Translations under genes and position numbers: made by a program
The notes under the pieces: model-generated
The model's input: the letters and a program-made list of their open reading frames with translations, nothing else
What the model was told of the DNA's origin: nothing
Databases searched by the model: none
Assembly: GCA_001829155.1 (NCBI GenBank)
Contig: MIAO01000098.1
Coordinates: 11,909-54,442 of the forward strand
Length of the DNA: 42,534 bases
Direction of reading: 5' to 3'
From: Spirochaetes bacterium GWB1_36_13
Lineage (GTDB): Bacteria > Spirochaetota > GWB1-36-13
Shown: one piece after another, positions 24,368 to 33,988 of the stretch
Layout: each line of letters opens with the position of its first letter
Position numbering within the stretch: position 1 is the first letter of the stretch

Positions 24368-25226
24368 GGGAAGCCTCTTTTTTATAGACTGCCGGTTTAA
24401 TGTATTGAAAGGAATGATGATAGCGGGCAATGTTTTCAGAATGTCCGATCATTAAATACCCCCCCGGATAAAGAGAGTGATAAAATTTATCAATCAGTTT
24501 AAGCGAAGTTTCCTTATCAAAATAGATCATCACATTCCGGCAGAAAATAATATGAAATTTTCCTTTAAAAGGAAATTTTTCATCCATAAAGTTTAATTTT
24601 TTAAACAATACCATTTTTTTGATTTCTTCCTTAACCTTGAATTCAGCATTTTCAGTTTTCTGAAAATATTTTTTAATCATTTCTGCCGGCAGTGCGTTTA
24701 CTCTGTCTTGAGAATAAACCGATTCTCTTGCTTTCACTAAAGCGGTCATAGATATGTCGGTAGCCAGCAATCCGATATCCCATTGATTTATGGCGGTTCC
24801 TAAATACTCGCTCAATAAAAAAGCAAGGCTGAAAACTTCTTCTCCCGTAGAACACCCGGCGCTCCAGACCCGGATCTTTTTATCTTTTTTAGAAACCGGA
24901 AAAAGCTCAGGAAAAACTTGCTCTTTCAGAAAATCAAAATGCTCTTTTTCCCTGAAAAAAAAAGTGTGGTTGGTAGAAATTTTATCCACCATGCTCACCA
25001 GCGCTTCCCCTGAAGGATCGTTTATAACATATTCATAATAATCATGAAAATTATTAAATTTTAAATCTTTTACGATTTTATTCAGTCGTGAAACAATCAG
25101 GCTTTTTTTGTGCTGCTGAAGGAAAATACCTGTTTTTTGATAAATCAGCTCAGACAAAAGATTGAATTCTTTGTCTGAAATTGAAATTAAAATAGATGCA
25201 TTGTCGATATTTTCCTTCAAAGTCAT
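24357..25226 (-). CDS. cheR: chemotaxis protein methyltransferase CheR
   Basis: A 289-residue enzyme. The N-terminal helical domain includes TGIFLQQHKKSLIVSRL. The SAM domain has STNHTFFFREKEHF, VWSAGCSTGEEVFSLA, LLATDISMTALVKARE, IIFCRNVMIYF and YLMIGHSE. It methylates receptor glutamates from S-adenosylmethionine. There is no TPR extension. GAGGAG precedes the ATG, 3 bases after the receptor stop. No receptor in the window ends in the xWxxF pentapeptide, so tethering to receptors of the classical type is not evident. Confidence 0.97.
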   Translation of the reverse strand: MTLKENIDNASILISISDKEFNLLSELIYQKTGIFLQQHKKSLIVSRLNKIVKDLKFNNFHDYYEYVINDPSGEALVSMVDKISTNHTFFFREKEHFDFLKEQVFPELFPVSKKDKKIRVWSAGCSTGEEVFSLAFLLSEYLGTAINQWDIGLLATDISMTALVKARESVYSQDRVNALPAEMIKKYFQKTENAEFKVKEEIKKMVLFKKLNFMDEKFPFKGKFHIIFCRNVMIYFDKETSLKLIDKFYHSLYPGGYLMIGHSENIARYHHSFQYIKPAVYKKEASHES

Positions 25227-25229
25227 TTT

Positions 25230-27023
25230 CTACTCCTCTTTTTCAGAGTTCATTTCCTCTTCAACCATTTTTTTCAGCATAGCAAAGATCTCAGGAGAAA
25301 TTTGACTGGTTTCCTTTTTTTCAATTTGAACTGTTTTTTCTTTTTTAAGTTTAAATCTTTGAATCATCCCTTTGAGCTGTACCGCCTGGGAAGCCAGCTC
25401 TTCTGAAGCGGCGGCGCTTTGCTCAGCGCTGGCTGAAACAGTCTGGGTGACTTGTTCGATCTGATTTAATCCTGTGCTGATTTGATCCAGTCCGGCAGAC
25501 TGCTCACGGCTTGCGGCGGTAATTTCTGAAACCAGATCGGCCGCTTTGAGAATATCCACTGTGATTTCATCCAGCTTGGTAGCGGTCACCTGTACCAGAT
25601 TATTCCCCTTATTGATATTTCCAATTGATTTTTCCACCATTTTTGTGGTTTCCTTCACTGCTGTGGCGCTTTTGACAGCCAGGTTTCTGACTTCTTCTGC
25701 CACTACTGCAAAACCTTTTCCGTATTTTCCGGCACGGGCGGCTTCCACATTGGCGTTTAACGCCAATAAATTGATTTGAAAAGCGATATCATCAATAACT
25801 TTGATTATTTTTTTAATCTCCTCGGAAGACTGATTGATCTCACTCATCCCCACAATCAATTCTTTCATCTGACCATTGCCTTCTTCAGCGTTGATTTTTG
25901 CTTTATCTGCAAGCGCTTTTGCCTGAATCGCATTTTCAGCGTTCTGCTTTGCCTGAGAATTAATTTCCACAGCAGACGAAGTGATTTCTTCCAGAGAACT
26001 GGCCTGTTCTGCCGCTCCTGTGGAAAGACTTTGGCTCGCATCAGAGACATGGTTGGAAGCTTCAGCCATCTGCTCGGCGGTAGCATTGACCTGTCCCAAA
26101 ATCTGGTTTAATGAATCAAGCATTTTCGCAATCGCTTTTCCAAATAAGTCATTTTCAGAAGCCAGCTCTACTTCGATCGTAAAATCGCCGTTTCCTTCAG
26201 CTATTTTTTCAATAATAGATAGTTTGTATTTCAAACCCTCCATCATTTTATTAAAAGAGACAGCGAGAATTCCAAGTTCATCTTTTGATGCAATCTGAAT
26301 CTTGTTTTCATTTAAATTTCCTTTTGCGATTTCATCCGCAAGTTGAATCAAAGGTTTAATATATCTTGTAATTCTTTTGGCAATAATAAAAACAAGCATA
26401 AAAACCAGCAAGGCAACAATGGCAAGCGTTAAAACAATGATAAATGTTTTTTCACTGATCTGTTTATCCACATCGTCGATATAAATCCCCGTTCCAACAA
26501 CCCAGTCCCATTCTTTAAAAAGCTTGATATAAGAGAGCTTGAGAATTGGTTCTTTTTCCCCGGGTTTCGGCCAAAGATAATTGGAAAATCCAGCCCCCTG
26601 TTTTTTTGCTATTTCAGTAAACTCATAAAACAATCGTTTTCCGCTGGGATCTTTCATATCTGAAAGATCCTTCCCGTCGAGGGCAGGCTGAATGGGATGC
26701 ATAACCATTTTAATATCCATGTCATTGATCCATATATAGTTTGTTTTATCATATCGGATACTTTTAATCCGCAGAACAGCTCTTTTTTTTGCTTCCGCTT
26801 CGGTCAGTTCTCCGGATTTAAAACGATCATAATATTCAGCCATAAGAGTATAGACCATTTCTATTGTCTGCTTGACAGCTGTTTCTTTTTCTTTCAAAAG
26901 GCTTTTTTTAAACTCCGGAAGATAGTAAAAAAAGACAAATCCGATAAAGATCAAAACATTGATCAAAAAAAGAGTAAGTATTTTTAAAAAAATCTTCCAG
27001 TCATTAAACCCTTTCAATTTCAT
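25230..27023 (-). CDS. methyl-accepting chemotaxis protein with single Cache sensor
   Basis: A 597-residue receptor. The ATG at 27023 has AGGAAGAG directly upstream, better than the longer in-frame start. TM1 is at about 12-35. The periplasmic sCache_2-type domain spans 40-180 ([20 protein letters not shown] and [18 protein letters not shown]), a fold for small organic acids and similar ligands. TM2 is at about 190-212, then HAMP and a second HAMP-like piece ([20 protein letters not shown]). The signalling hairpin has [20 protein letters not shown]. Methylation-type Gln/Glu pairs ([12 protein letters not shown]) flank it. It lies between cheW and cheR. Confidence 0.94.
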   Translation of the reverse strand: MKLKGFNDWKIFLKILTLFLINVLIFIGFVFFYYLPEFKKSLLKEKETAVKQTIEMVYTLMAEYYDRFKSGELTEAEAKKRAVLRIKSIRYDKTNYIWINDMDIKMVMHPIQPALDGKDLSDMKDPSGKRLFYEFTEIAKKQGAGFSNYLWPKPGEKEPILKLSYIKLFKEWDWVVGTGIYIDDVDKQISEKTFIIVLTLAIVALLVFMLVFIIAKRITRYIKPLIQLADEIAKGNLNENKIQIASKDELGILAVSFNKMMEGLKYKLSIIEKIAEGNGDFTIEVELASENDLFGKAIAKMLDSLNQILGQVNATAEQMAEASNHVSDASQSLSTGAAEQASSLEEITSSAVEINSQAKQNAENAIQAKALADKAKINAEEGNGQMKELIVGMSEINQSSEEIKKIIKVIDDIAFQINLLALNANVEAARAGKYGKGFAVVAEEVRNLAVKSATAVKETTKMVEKSIGNINKGNNLVQVTATKLDEITVDILKAADLVSEITAASREQSAGLDQISTGLNQIEQVTQTVSASAEQSAAASEELASQAVQLKGMIQRFKLKKEKTVQIEKKETSQISPEIFAMLKKMVEEEMNSEKEE

Positions 27024-27033
27024 CTCTTCCTCC

Positions 27034-27579
27034 CTATATCTTTTCTTTTGAATTGACTTGAATCGTATCGATTTCCTTATCGTAAATAATTTTAGAAACA
27101 TCCAAAAGAATCTTTACTCCTCCTCCCGCCTTTCCAAGACCGCTGATATACTGATCCTTGATTGCCGTGTTTTTAAAAGACGGGGCAGGCTCAATCTGAT
27201 TTTCGGGGATTTCTGTTACTTCTTCTACCGTATCCACGATAAAAGCGATATTTTTTTCTTCCAGCTGAATCACAATAATACAGGTGCGGTCGTCATAGGG
27301 TCTTTCAGGAATGTGGAACCTCAGTCTTAAATCCACTACAGGAATCACTTTTCCGCGGAGATTCACCACTCCTTTTAAATAAACCGGCATATCCGGCACT
27401 TCTGTAATTTTTTGAATTTCAATAATTTCAATAATCTGACGAATGCTGATCCCATAAGATTCCTTTCCCAGTTTGAAGGAAAGGTATTTGTTTTTCATCG
27501 TATCTTCATCTTCATCATCATAAAGGTCAAAAAAATTATCTTCCAGCCCTGTTTTTGAGTTGATTTTTTCTACTGACAT
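27034..27579 (-). CDS. cheW: chemotaxis coupling protein CheW
   Basis: A 181-residue protein with an acidic 28-residue N-terminal extension ([13 protein letters not shown]). The CheW beta-barrel domain follows: [50 protein letters not shown], and near the end an ILLDVSKII strand. It links receptors to CheA in the array. The acidic tail before the domain is not usual and may affect partner choice. It lies between the two operon receptors, with AGGAGG before the ATG. Confidence 0.96.
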   Translation of the reverse strand: MSVEKINSKTGLEDNFFDLYDDEDEDTMKNKYLSFKLGKESYGISIRQIIEIIEIQKITEVPDMPVYLKGVVNLRGKVIPVVDLRLRFHIPERPYDDRTCIIVIQLEEKNIAFIVDTVEEVTEIPENQIEPAPSFKNTAIKDQYISGLGKAGGGVKILLDVSKIIYDKEIDTIQVNSKEKI

Positions 27580-27600
27580 AAAAGCCCTCCTTTCCCTGTT

Positions 27601-29790
27601 TTAAAACTTATCAAAATCATCATCATCCAATGCGATAATATCTTTAGGCGAAACAAGATTTGTTTTTTCTTTTTTTTCTACTGGCTGTTTTTTCTCTATT
27701 TTTACAGATGTTTCTTTTTTCTTGGACTCCATTTCTTTTCTGATTTCATCTTTCAGCATTTTCAGGACTTCATCCGGTATTTCTTTGGTTTGAGAAAGCG
27801 GTTCTTTTTTAGCCTCAAATTCTTTGAGCTTAAACTGCGCCACCATTTCTTTCAGATTTTTTGCCTGTGATGACAGTTCTTCGGATGCCGCTGCGCTTTC
27901 TTCCGCGCTGGCAGCGTTATTTTGTGTTACCATTTCAATCTGGTGCAAAGCATTGCTGATTTGCTGAAGGCCTTCAGACTGTTCATGGCTGGCAGAAGCA
28001 ATCTCAATCATGAGATCGGTCGCTTTCACAATTTCTCTCATAATATCTGCCAAAGACGCTGCTGTCTGGTCAACTTGTTTATTTCCTTTTTCGATAAAAG
28101 AAATCGAATTTTCAATCATTTTAGTCGTATCCTTGACCGACTCAGCGCTTCTGACCGCAAGATTTCTGACTTCTTCAGCCACAACGGCGAAACTTTTTCC
28201 GTATTTTCCGGCACGCGCTGCTTCTACATTTGCATTGAGAGCCAGTAAATTGGTTTGAAATGCTATATCGTCAATTACTTTGACAATCTTTTTGATTTCT
28301 TCTGATGAACGGTTGATTTCTCCCATAAGGCAGACCAATTCTCCCATCTGTTTGTTTCCCTCGGATGAGTTTTGTTTTGCTTTTTCTGCAATCTGTTTGG
28401 CATGAATTGCGTTTTCAGCATTTTGTTTTGCCTGTCCGTTGATTTCAAGCACAGAAGAAGAAATTTCTTCCAGAGAACCTGCCTGCTCGCTTGCGCCCGA
28501 TGAAAGATTCTGGCTGGTAGATGAAACATCATTGGAAGCGGCTGAAATCTGTTCGGATGAAGTTTTGACTTGGTAAATAATTTCGTTTAATGAAGAAAGC
28601 ATTTTTTTGAGAGCAATCCCAAAATGGTCCCTTTCGGAAAGAAGCTCTACCTCGATCGTAAAATCCCCGGCGCCTTCCGCGATCAAGTTTACAATTTCAA
28701 GTTTTTTCTTGATCGATGCTGCAAATTGATTAAAATAGTCTGCTGATTCTCCAATTTCATCATTGGATGATTTTTTGACAGCCACTTCTAAATCGCCCTT
28801 TGTTCCCTTCAAAAACTCCTGATTCATTATTTTTAACGGTTTAATAACCAGTTTTCGGATAAAAAAATAGAGAAAGAGAATCAGTCCTGCAAGGGAAATC
28901 AAAGCGATAAATAAAAGTTTTTTTGATAGATTGTCTGATAATGCGCGGATATCTGACGCTTCTATTGCAAGCAGGATAAACCACGGCATGCTTTTTAATT
29001 TATGATAGCCCATAAATTTTTCATCACCCTGAAAAATGTAATCGATAAAGTCTGATTCTTTTTTGGATTGAATAATGATTTTGATAAAATCCAGATTTGA
29101 GAGATTTTTCATCACCAGTTCATCTTTTGGGTGAACCAGAATAACCCCCTGATCAGAAAGCAAAACAATATAACCCTTTGTTCCAATAGTGTGGGAAAGA
29201 AATTTTTTGGACCAGACATAAAGATCCACCGGCATGGCAAAAAGCCCGACAAATTCTTTCTGATCGTTATAAATCGGAGCCGCTACTACAAAAACAGGAT
29301 GATTTGTCACTGGAGAAGCATAAGGATAAGGATCAATATGAACCTTTTTTTCATGAACTCCTTTCCAGAAAGGAAACATTTTAATATCAAACCCCTTTTT
29401 CACCATTTCATCAAACTTTGCCTGATCAGGATTTCCTCCGGCTACAATAAAACCGTCCCGGTCGGCAATAAAGCAGGCTTCTAAAAACGGATCATTTTTA
29501 AAAATATCAATGACTAATGACCTTGATTTTTTATAATCCCTGGCTGTCAGTTCTTCAATAAATGTTTTATTCGTTGCATAGGCAAGAGCTGTTTTCTGGT
29601 ATTTATCAAGAGCAGTATCGGTTAAATTAGTGAAAACTTCCGTTTCCCTGACAATAACCTTTTTTTGATCCTCAAAAATCCCTTCTTTTGTATCTTTTGA
29701 GCTCAATAAAATAATCACTGTAAATATAGTTATGATTATTAAAGCTAAACTTAGATTCAGTTTGAGTGAGAGCGTTAGTTTGCGTTTCAT
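27601..29790 (-). CDS. methyl-accepting chemotaxis protein with double Cache sensor
   Basis: A 729-residue receptor. Two ATGs are adjacent; the second (29790) has AGGAGG at the proper 5-base spacing. TM1 is at about 12-33. A dCache_1 domain spans 40-280 ([40 protein letters not shown], and later [16 protein letters not shown]). TM2 is at about 290-310, followed by HAMP, a second HAMP-like piece and a signalling hairpin with [21 protein letters not shown] Lys/Glu-rich tail of about 70 residues ends in [12 protein letters not shown], an acidic end finishing with Phe that could serve as a docking tail. It lies 14 bases after cheA. Confidence 0.94.
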   Translation of the reverse strand: MKRKLTLSLKLNLSLALIIITIFTVIILLSSKDTKEGIFEDQKKVIVRETEVFTNLTDTALDKYQKTALAYATNKTFIEELTARDYKKSRSLVIDIFKNDPFLEACFIADRDGFIVAGGNPDQAKFDEMVKKGFDIKMFPFWKGVHEKKVHIDPYPYASPVTNHPVFVVAAPIYNDQKEFVGLFAMPVDLYVWSKKFLSHTIGTKGYIVLLSDQGVILVHPKDELVMKNLSNLDFIKIIIQSKKESDFIDYIFQGDEKFMGYHKLKSMPWFILLAIEASDIRALSDNLSKKLLFIALISLAGLILFLYFFIRKLVIKPLKIMNQEFLKGTKGDLEVAVKKSSNDEIGESADYFNQFAASIKKKLEIVNLIAEGAGDFTIEVELLSERDHFGIALKKMLSSLNEIIYQVKTSSEQISAASNDVSSTSQNLSSGASEQAGSLEEISSSVLEINGQAKQNAENAIHAKQIAEKAKQNSSEGNKQMGELVCLMGEINRSSEEIKKIVKVIDDIAFQTNLLALNANVEAARAGKYGKSFAVVAEEVRNLAVRSAESVKDTTKMIENSISFIEKGNKQVDQTAASLADIMREIVKATDLMIEIASASHEQSEGLQQISNALHQIEMVTQNNAASAEESAAASEELSSQAKNLKEMVAQFKLKEFEAKKEPLSQTKEIPDEVLKMLKDEIRKEMESKKKETSVKIEKKQPVEKKEKTNLVSPKDIIALDDDDFDKF

Positions 29791-29804
29791 CATTTCCTCC
29801 TTTT

Positions 29805-32342
29805 TTATGAAAGCCATTCCTGAATAATCTGCTTGGTGTCTAAAATAAAACTGATCTCGCCGCTGCCCAAGATAGAACAGCCTGAAATCCCCTTTCCCTC
29901 TCCCATAAACTCTGGAAGGGATTTAATCACCAGCTGGTGGCTGTCTATGATTTTATCAATCAAAAGACAGGCTTTTTTATTGAGATTCTGCACCACAATC
30001 ACGACCCCTTCGGTCAGATTTTGAATCCCTTCGGAAAGTTTAAAATAGTCTGAGAGCCGGATCACAGGAATCGATTCTCCCCTTAAATGAATCACCTCAT
30101 GACTGGTATCGGTCTGAATCACCTGATTTTCTTTTACTTTATAAAACTCTTTAATATCAGGAAGCGGGATAGAATAATAGTTTTCTTTAATTTTAAAAGT
30201 AACCGCATCGATAATTGCCATAGTCAAAGGAATTTTCAGAATAAACTCAGACCCTTTTCCAGCAAAGCTTTTAATCGTAATCTTTCCCTTAAGCTTTTCA
30301 ATATTTTTTTTCACCACATCCATACCTACGCCCCTGCCTGAAATTTCAGAAACCTGTTCGGCAGTGGAAAATCCGGGTTCAAAAACAAAGTTCCAGACTT
30401 CGGGATCGCTTAAAGACTCATCTATTTTCTCAATCAAACCTCTTTCTAAAGCTCTTTTTAAAATTTTTTCCCGATCAAGCCCCTTTCCATCATCTGAAAT
30501 AGAGATCCAGATTTCATTTCCCTCGTATTTTGCAGAAAGGAAAATAAGACCTGCCTCAGATTTTTGAGATTTTAATCTTTCTTCCTTATTTTCAAGACCA
30601 TGGTCAATTGCATTGCGGATAATATGCACCAGAGGATCAGAAATCTCTTCTATGACTGTTTTATCCATCTCTGTATCCTGACCCGATATTCTGAAATTGA
30701 GTTTTTTATCTATCTTTCTGGATAAATCTCTGACAAGACGGTTCATTTTGTTAAAAAGCCCGTCTAAGGGAATCATCCTGATTTCCATAGCTACTTCCTG
30801 AATTTCTCTGGTAATTTTACTCAGGTTTCCAGCCGCCTTTTTAAAAAGAGCGTTCTTAATTTCTTTGATTTCAGGATTGTTGATCACCATCGCTTCGGCT
30901 GTAATCAGTTCTCCCACCAGGTTAAAAAGCCGGTCAAGTTTATTTTTATCCACCCGGATATCTTTTTTCTTGATATCTGAGGCAATCATTGAATCATCTT
31001 CTTTCACCGACTGCTGTTTCAAGGCTGTTTCAAGCGTCTCTTTTTTGACACTGCCCATATCCAGAAGGATTTCTCCCAGTTTTTTATTCTGCTGCAAAAG
31101 CGCTTTGTTCAAGTTATTTTCATCAACCGCGCCCATTTCTAAAAGAATTTCACCTAAAAACTTGTTTTCAGATTCCATATCTTCTTCCTGAGAATTTAAA
31201 AGATGATTTCTCAAAAAATCAATTGATTTTAAAATAAAGCTGATAATTTTATCTGTAATGGCAATTTTATCTTTTCTTACTGAGTCTAAAATATTTTCCA
31301 TTTCCATGCAGTGTTTTTCCAGTGTCTGGTTTCCAAAAAAGCCCGCATTCCCTTTCAAAGTATGCACCGCTCTGAATATTTCTGAAACCAGTTCGCTTCG
31401 ATGCGGCTCTTTTTCTAAAGCAAGCGCGTCTTTTTCAGAAAGATCGAGAAGTTCAATCGACTCCTGCACAAATTTATTTTCCAATTCGTTTGAAATAAGA
31501 TTGTCAAATTGTTTCTCACTTGGCTTTTCTTCTATGACTTCTAATTCTTTATTTTCTTTCACTTCTGAAAGCTTTTGAATCAGCGCATGAAATTCTTGTG
31601 TCAGCAGATTGACATTTTCTTCATTTCCCTGATCATGGAGTTCTTTTTCTACCTGGCGGATAAAATGCTTGAGCAGATCCACAGATTTTAAAAGAAGGTC
31701 AATTTCCGACTGATCGGGAATATGTCCTTCTTTTCGATAAATATCTAAAAGATTTTCAGAAACATGGGTAATTTTTTTTACATTGTCAAAATTCAGATAT
31801 CCGGCTGTGCTTTTCAGGGAATGAAAAAGCCTAAACACAGTATTGACCAGTTCAGGATCAGTGTTTTCGGAAAGTAAAAGAATTTTAGGCTCGGCATTTT
31901 CAATCAGCTCCCAGCTTTCTGATACAAAAGCTTCAATAATTTCTTTCGTTTCGTCATCTACTTTTGCGGCACTCTTTTTTTTTTCGATTTCTTTCAAAGC
32001 GTTGATGATTTTTGAAAATTCTACCGGTTTTTTAAAAAAAGCGTCTGCCTTTCTTTTGGGGGGCGCATCGGATGCGATCAGAGAATCCCTTAAATCGCCA
32101 AAAGCGGTGATATAAATGACAAAAATTTCCGGCTGAATTTCCCTGACTTTTTCAATCAGCTCTATCCCGTTCATTCCCGGCATTTTAATATCCGTAATAA
32201 TCAAATCAGTTTTTTCTTTTTTCGCTTCTTCAAACGCCTCAAAAGGATTGGAGCGGGTCATGATCTGGTAATTGGTAGGCTCCAAGGCTTCAGCGATCTG
32301 GTTCAAAGCTTCAATTTCATCATCGACAATCAGAATTTTCAT
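29805..32342 (-). CDS. cheA: chemotaxis histidine kinase CheA with N-terminal receiver, two HPt domains and MshEN-like repeat
   Basis: An 845-residue protein. Residues 1-120 form a receiver domain (Asp51 in [13 protein letters not shown]). The first HPt domain has His174 ([11 protein letters not shown]), the second His327 ([11 protein letters not shown]). Residues 395-418 and 421-444 are two tandem 24-residue LGEIL-x3-G-x6-L-x3-L-x2-Q units resembling the MshEN motif, but without its leading Arg. Then come dimerisation ([13 protein letters not shown]), the HATPase ([29 protein letters not shown]) and a CheW-like domain to the end. Classical CheA starts with a single HPt and, if it has a receiver, carries it at the C-terminus. 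A sigma-54 promoter lies just upstream, and AAGGG precedes the ATG. It is the first gene of the operon. Confidence 0.96.
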   Translation of the reverse strand: MKILIVDDEIEALNQIAEALEPTNYQIMTRSNPFEAFEEAKKEKTDLIITDIKMPGMNGIELIEKVREIQPEIFVIYITAFGDLRDSLIASDAPPKRKADAFFKKPVEFSKIINALKEIEKKKSAAKVDDETKEIIEAFVSESWELIENAEPKILLLSENTDPELVNTVFRLFHSLKSTAGYLNFDNVKKITHVSENLLDIYRKEGHIPDQSEIDLLLKSVDLLKHFIRQVEKELHDQGNEENVNLLTQEFHALIQKLSEVKENKELEVIEEKPSEKQFDNLISNELENKFVQESIELLDLSEKDALALEKEPHRSELVSEIFRAVHTLKGNAGFFGNQTLEKHCMEMENILDSVRKDKIAITDKIISFILKSIDFLRNHLLNSQEEDMESENKFLGEILLEMGAVDENNLNKALLQQNKKLGEILLDMGSVKKETLETALKQQSVKEDDSMIASDIKKKDIRVDKNKLDRLFNLVGELITAEAMVINNPEIKEIKNALFKKAAGNLSKITREIQEVAMEIRMIPLDGLFNKMNRLVRDLSRKIDKKLNFRISGQDTEMDKTVIEEISDPLVHIIRNAIDHGLENKEERLKSQKSEAGLIFLSAKYEGNEIWISISDDGKGLDREKILKRALERGLIEKIDESLSDPEVWNFVFEPGFSTAEQVSEISGRGVGMDVVKKNIEKLKGKITIKSFAGKGSEFILKIPLTMAIIDAVTFKIKENYYSIPLPDIKEFYKVKENQVIQTDTSHEVIHLRGESIPVIRLSDYFKLSEGIQNLTEGVVIVVQNLNKKACLLIDKIIDSHQLVIKSLPEFMGEGKGISGCSILGSGEISFILDTKQIIQEWLS

Positions 32343-32377
32343 TTTTTAACCCTTTCTTTTGAGTTTCTACTAACTAT

Positions 32378-32395
32378 TTGCAAGAAAGATACCAA
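32378..32395 (-). promoter_or_regulatory. sigma-54 (-24/-12) promoter of the cheA operon
   Basis: On the minus strand TTGGTATCTTTCTTGCAA contains the invariant GG (32393-32392) and GC (32381-32380) separated by exactly 10 bases, as in the consensus TGGCAC-N5-TTGCA. The predicted start of transcription is about 12 bases downstream, giving a leader of roughly 26 bases before the cheA ATG with AAGGG inside it. The only other site of this quality that is well placed precedes the receptor gene at the right end of the window, and its sequence is nearly the same. Confidence 0.8.
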
Positions 32396-32431
32396 AAATC
32401 TGAAAAGAATTATTTTGTTGATAATCAATAT

Positions 32432-32460
32432 GATAAAAACACTAAAGCGATAAAAACACT
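32432..32460. promoter_or_regulatory. 12-bp direct repeat pair upstream of cheA (possible enhancer site A)
   Basis: GATAAAAACACT occurs at 32432-32443 and again at 32449-32460, with a 17-base period. The pair lies about 65-92 bases upstream of the predicted cheA transcription start. Sigma-54 activators of the NtrC class bind repeated sites in this range. A direct rather than inverted arrangement is less usual for Fis-type helix-turn-helix dimers, so function is inferred from position. Confidence 0.5.
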
Positions 32461-32476
32461 TGTTTGAAAAACGGCT

Positions 32477-32506
32477 CAAAAGAGACAGGTGTTGCAAAAG
32501 AGACAG
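32477..32506. promoter_or_regulatory. 12-bp direct repeat pair upstream of cheA (possible enhancer site B)
   Basis: CAAAAGAGACAG occurs at 32477-32488 and 32495-32506, with an 18-base period. The pair lies about 109-138 bases upstream of the predicted cheA start, beyond the first pair. The repeated word differs from that of site A, so two different proteins, or two unrelated duplications, are possible. It sits in the 224-base gap between the NtrC-type gene stop and cheA. Confidence 0.5.
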
Positions 32507-32566
32507 TATGAAAAATATTTTGTCAACTTTTCAAAAAACTTTCAAATTAAACAATTCTTTTTTCTC

Positions 32567-33988
32567 TCAATCGATTTTAAAGCGTTTATAAAGCTGGGCA
32601 CGGGTCAGTCCCAGAAATTCAGCTGCCTTGGTTTTGTTGCCGTTAAATTTTTCCAGAGTTTTTCGGACAATGGTTTTGTTGAGTTCATCTAAATCAAAAG
32701 GATTTTCAGGAAGATGAAAATTATTGATTGAAAATAATTTTTTTTGATCTTCAGCAGAATTTTTTAAACGGGAATTCTCTAAAAAATACGCTAAACTAAT
32801 CATTGGTTTTTCTAAAAAAAGAATCAGTGTTGTCAAAAAATTTTTAAGCTCCCTGACATTTCCCGGCCAAGAATAGTCAAGCAATCTTTTAAGAACACCC
32901 GCTTCAATTCCCTGAATGTTTTTATTCAGGTTTTTATTCAGCTCTCTGAGAAAAAAGAAAATAAGAGGTAAAATCTCTTCTTTTCTTTCAGCAAGAGGCG
33001 GAACTTTAATTCTGCAGATATTCAGCCGGTAAAAAAGGTCTTTCCTGAAAAGCCCTTTTTCAGATAAAAGCTCAATATCCTGATTCGTGGCGCAGACAAT
33101 TCTTGCATTCACCCGATGTTTTTTGACTCCTCCCACCTTATAATACTCTCTTTCTTGTATCAAACGCAAAAGACGGGCCTGAGAATCAAAAGATATTTCA
33201 GTAATCTCGTCTAAAAAAAGAGTGCCGTTTTCAGCCAGTTTTAATTTTCCGTCTTTCCCGTTGCTGTCGGCGCTGGTAAAGGCGCCTTTTTCATACCCGA
33301 AAAGCTCGCTGTTAAAAAGCTCTTTATCCAATAATGAGCAATTAATTCCTATAAAATCGCCCTTCATGTTTTTATTCTGATAGTGCGTGTATTTTGCAAG
33401 AATTTCTTTCCCGCTTCCTGTAGGACCTTCCAGCAAGACGGGTATTTCAGGATAGGCTTGAAGTTTTTCTATTTTTTTATAAATCCGGTTTGTTTTTTCA
33501 GAAAAAATACCCACTGAGCCCATTTGAAGCCCATTGAGACAAAATTTGTTGTCGTGAAAAAATTCATCGATTTGAATTATTTTCTGATCTTCAAAAAAAA
33601 GAAAATCCAGAGGATCTTTTTTTATTTCTTTCTTTTTATTCTTTAATTCATCGATCAATAAAACCAGCTTTTGAAGGTTGATCGGCTTTGTGAGAAAATC
33701 GTAAATTCCTATTTCCAGCGCATTAATGGAATCAATGATGTCTTTTTGTCCGGAAAAAAGAACAATATCTGTTTCAGGGCTCAATTTTTTTATTTTTTCA
33801 ATTAAATCCTTTCCATTGATATCCGGAAGATAAAAATCAGTCATCACCAAATCATAGGATTCGTTTTCAATCTGTTTCAAAGCCTCTAAACCAAGATAAG
33901 AGCGGTTGACCGAATATCCGAATTCAGAGAGAAAGTCAGCGATTGCATCACAGCTGTACTTTTCGTCTTCAATAATATAGATTTTCAT
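32567..33988 (-). CDS. NtrC-family sigma-54-dependent response regulator
   Basis: A 473-residue activator. The receiver has Asp51 (LVMTDFYLPDING). The AAA+ domain has Walker A GPTGSGKE, Walker B LFLDEI, the arginine-finger region FRKDLFYRLN and the sigma-54 contact loop, which reads GAFTSA where most have GAFTGA. The C-terminal Fis-type helix-turn-helix is NGNKTKAAEFLGLTRAQLYK. It remodels sigma-54 holoenzyme when phosphorylated. It overlaps the soluble kinase gene by 4 bases, so that kinase is the likely donor. The cheA operon, starting 224 bases downstream with a sigma-54 promoter, is the likely target; FlgR, FlrC and FleQ-type regulators of flagellar genes are the known parallels. Confidence 0.94.
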   Translation of the reverse strand: MKIYIIEDEKYSCDAIADFLSEFGYSVNRSYLGLEALKQIENESYDLVMTDFYLPDINGKDLIEKIKKLSPETDIVLFSGQKDIIDSINALEIGIYDFLTKPINLQKLVLLIDELKNKKKEIKKDPLDFLFFEDQKIIQIDEFFHDNKFCLNGLQMGSVGIFSEKTNRIYKKIEKLQAYPEIPVLLEGPTGSGKEILAKYTHYQNKNMKGDFIGINCSLLDKELFNSELFGYEKGAFTSADSNGKDGKLKLAENGTLFLDEITEISFDSQARLLRLIQEREYYKVGGVKKHRVNARIVCATNQDIELLSEKGLFRKDLFYRLNICRIKVPPLAERKEEILPLIFFFLRELNKNLNKNIQGIEAGVLKRLLDYSWPGNVRELKNFLTTLILFLEKPMISLAYFLENSRLKNSAEDQKKLFSINNFHLPENPFDLDELNKTIVRKTLEKFNGNKTKAAEFLGLTRAQLYKRFKID

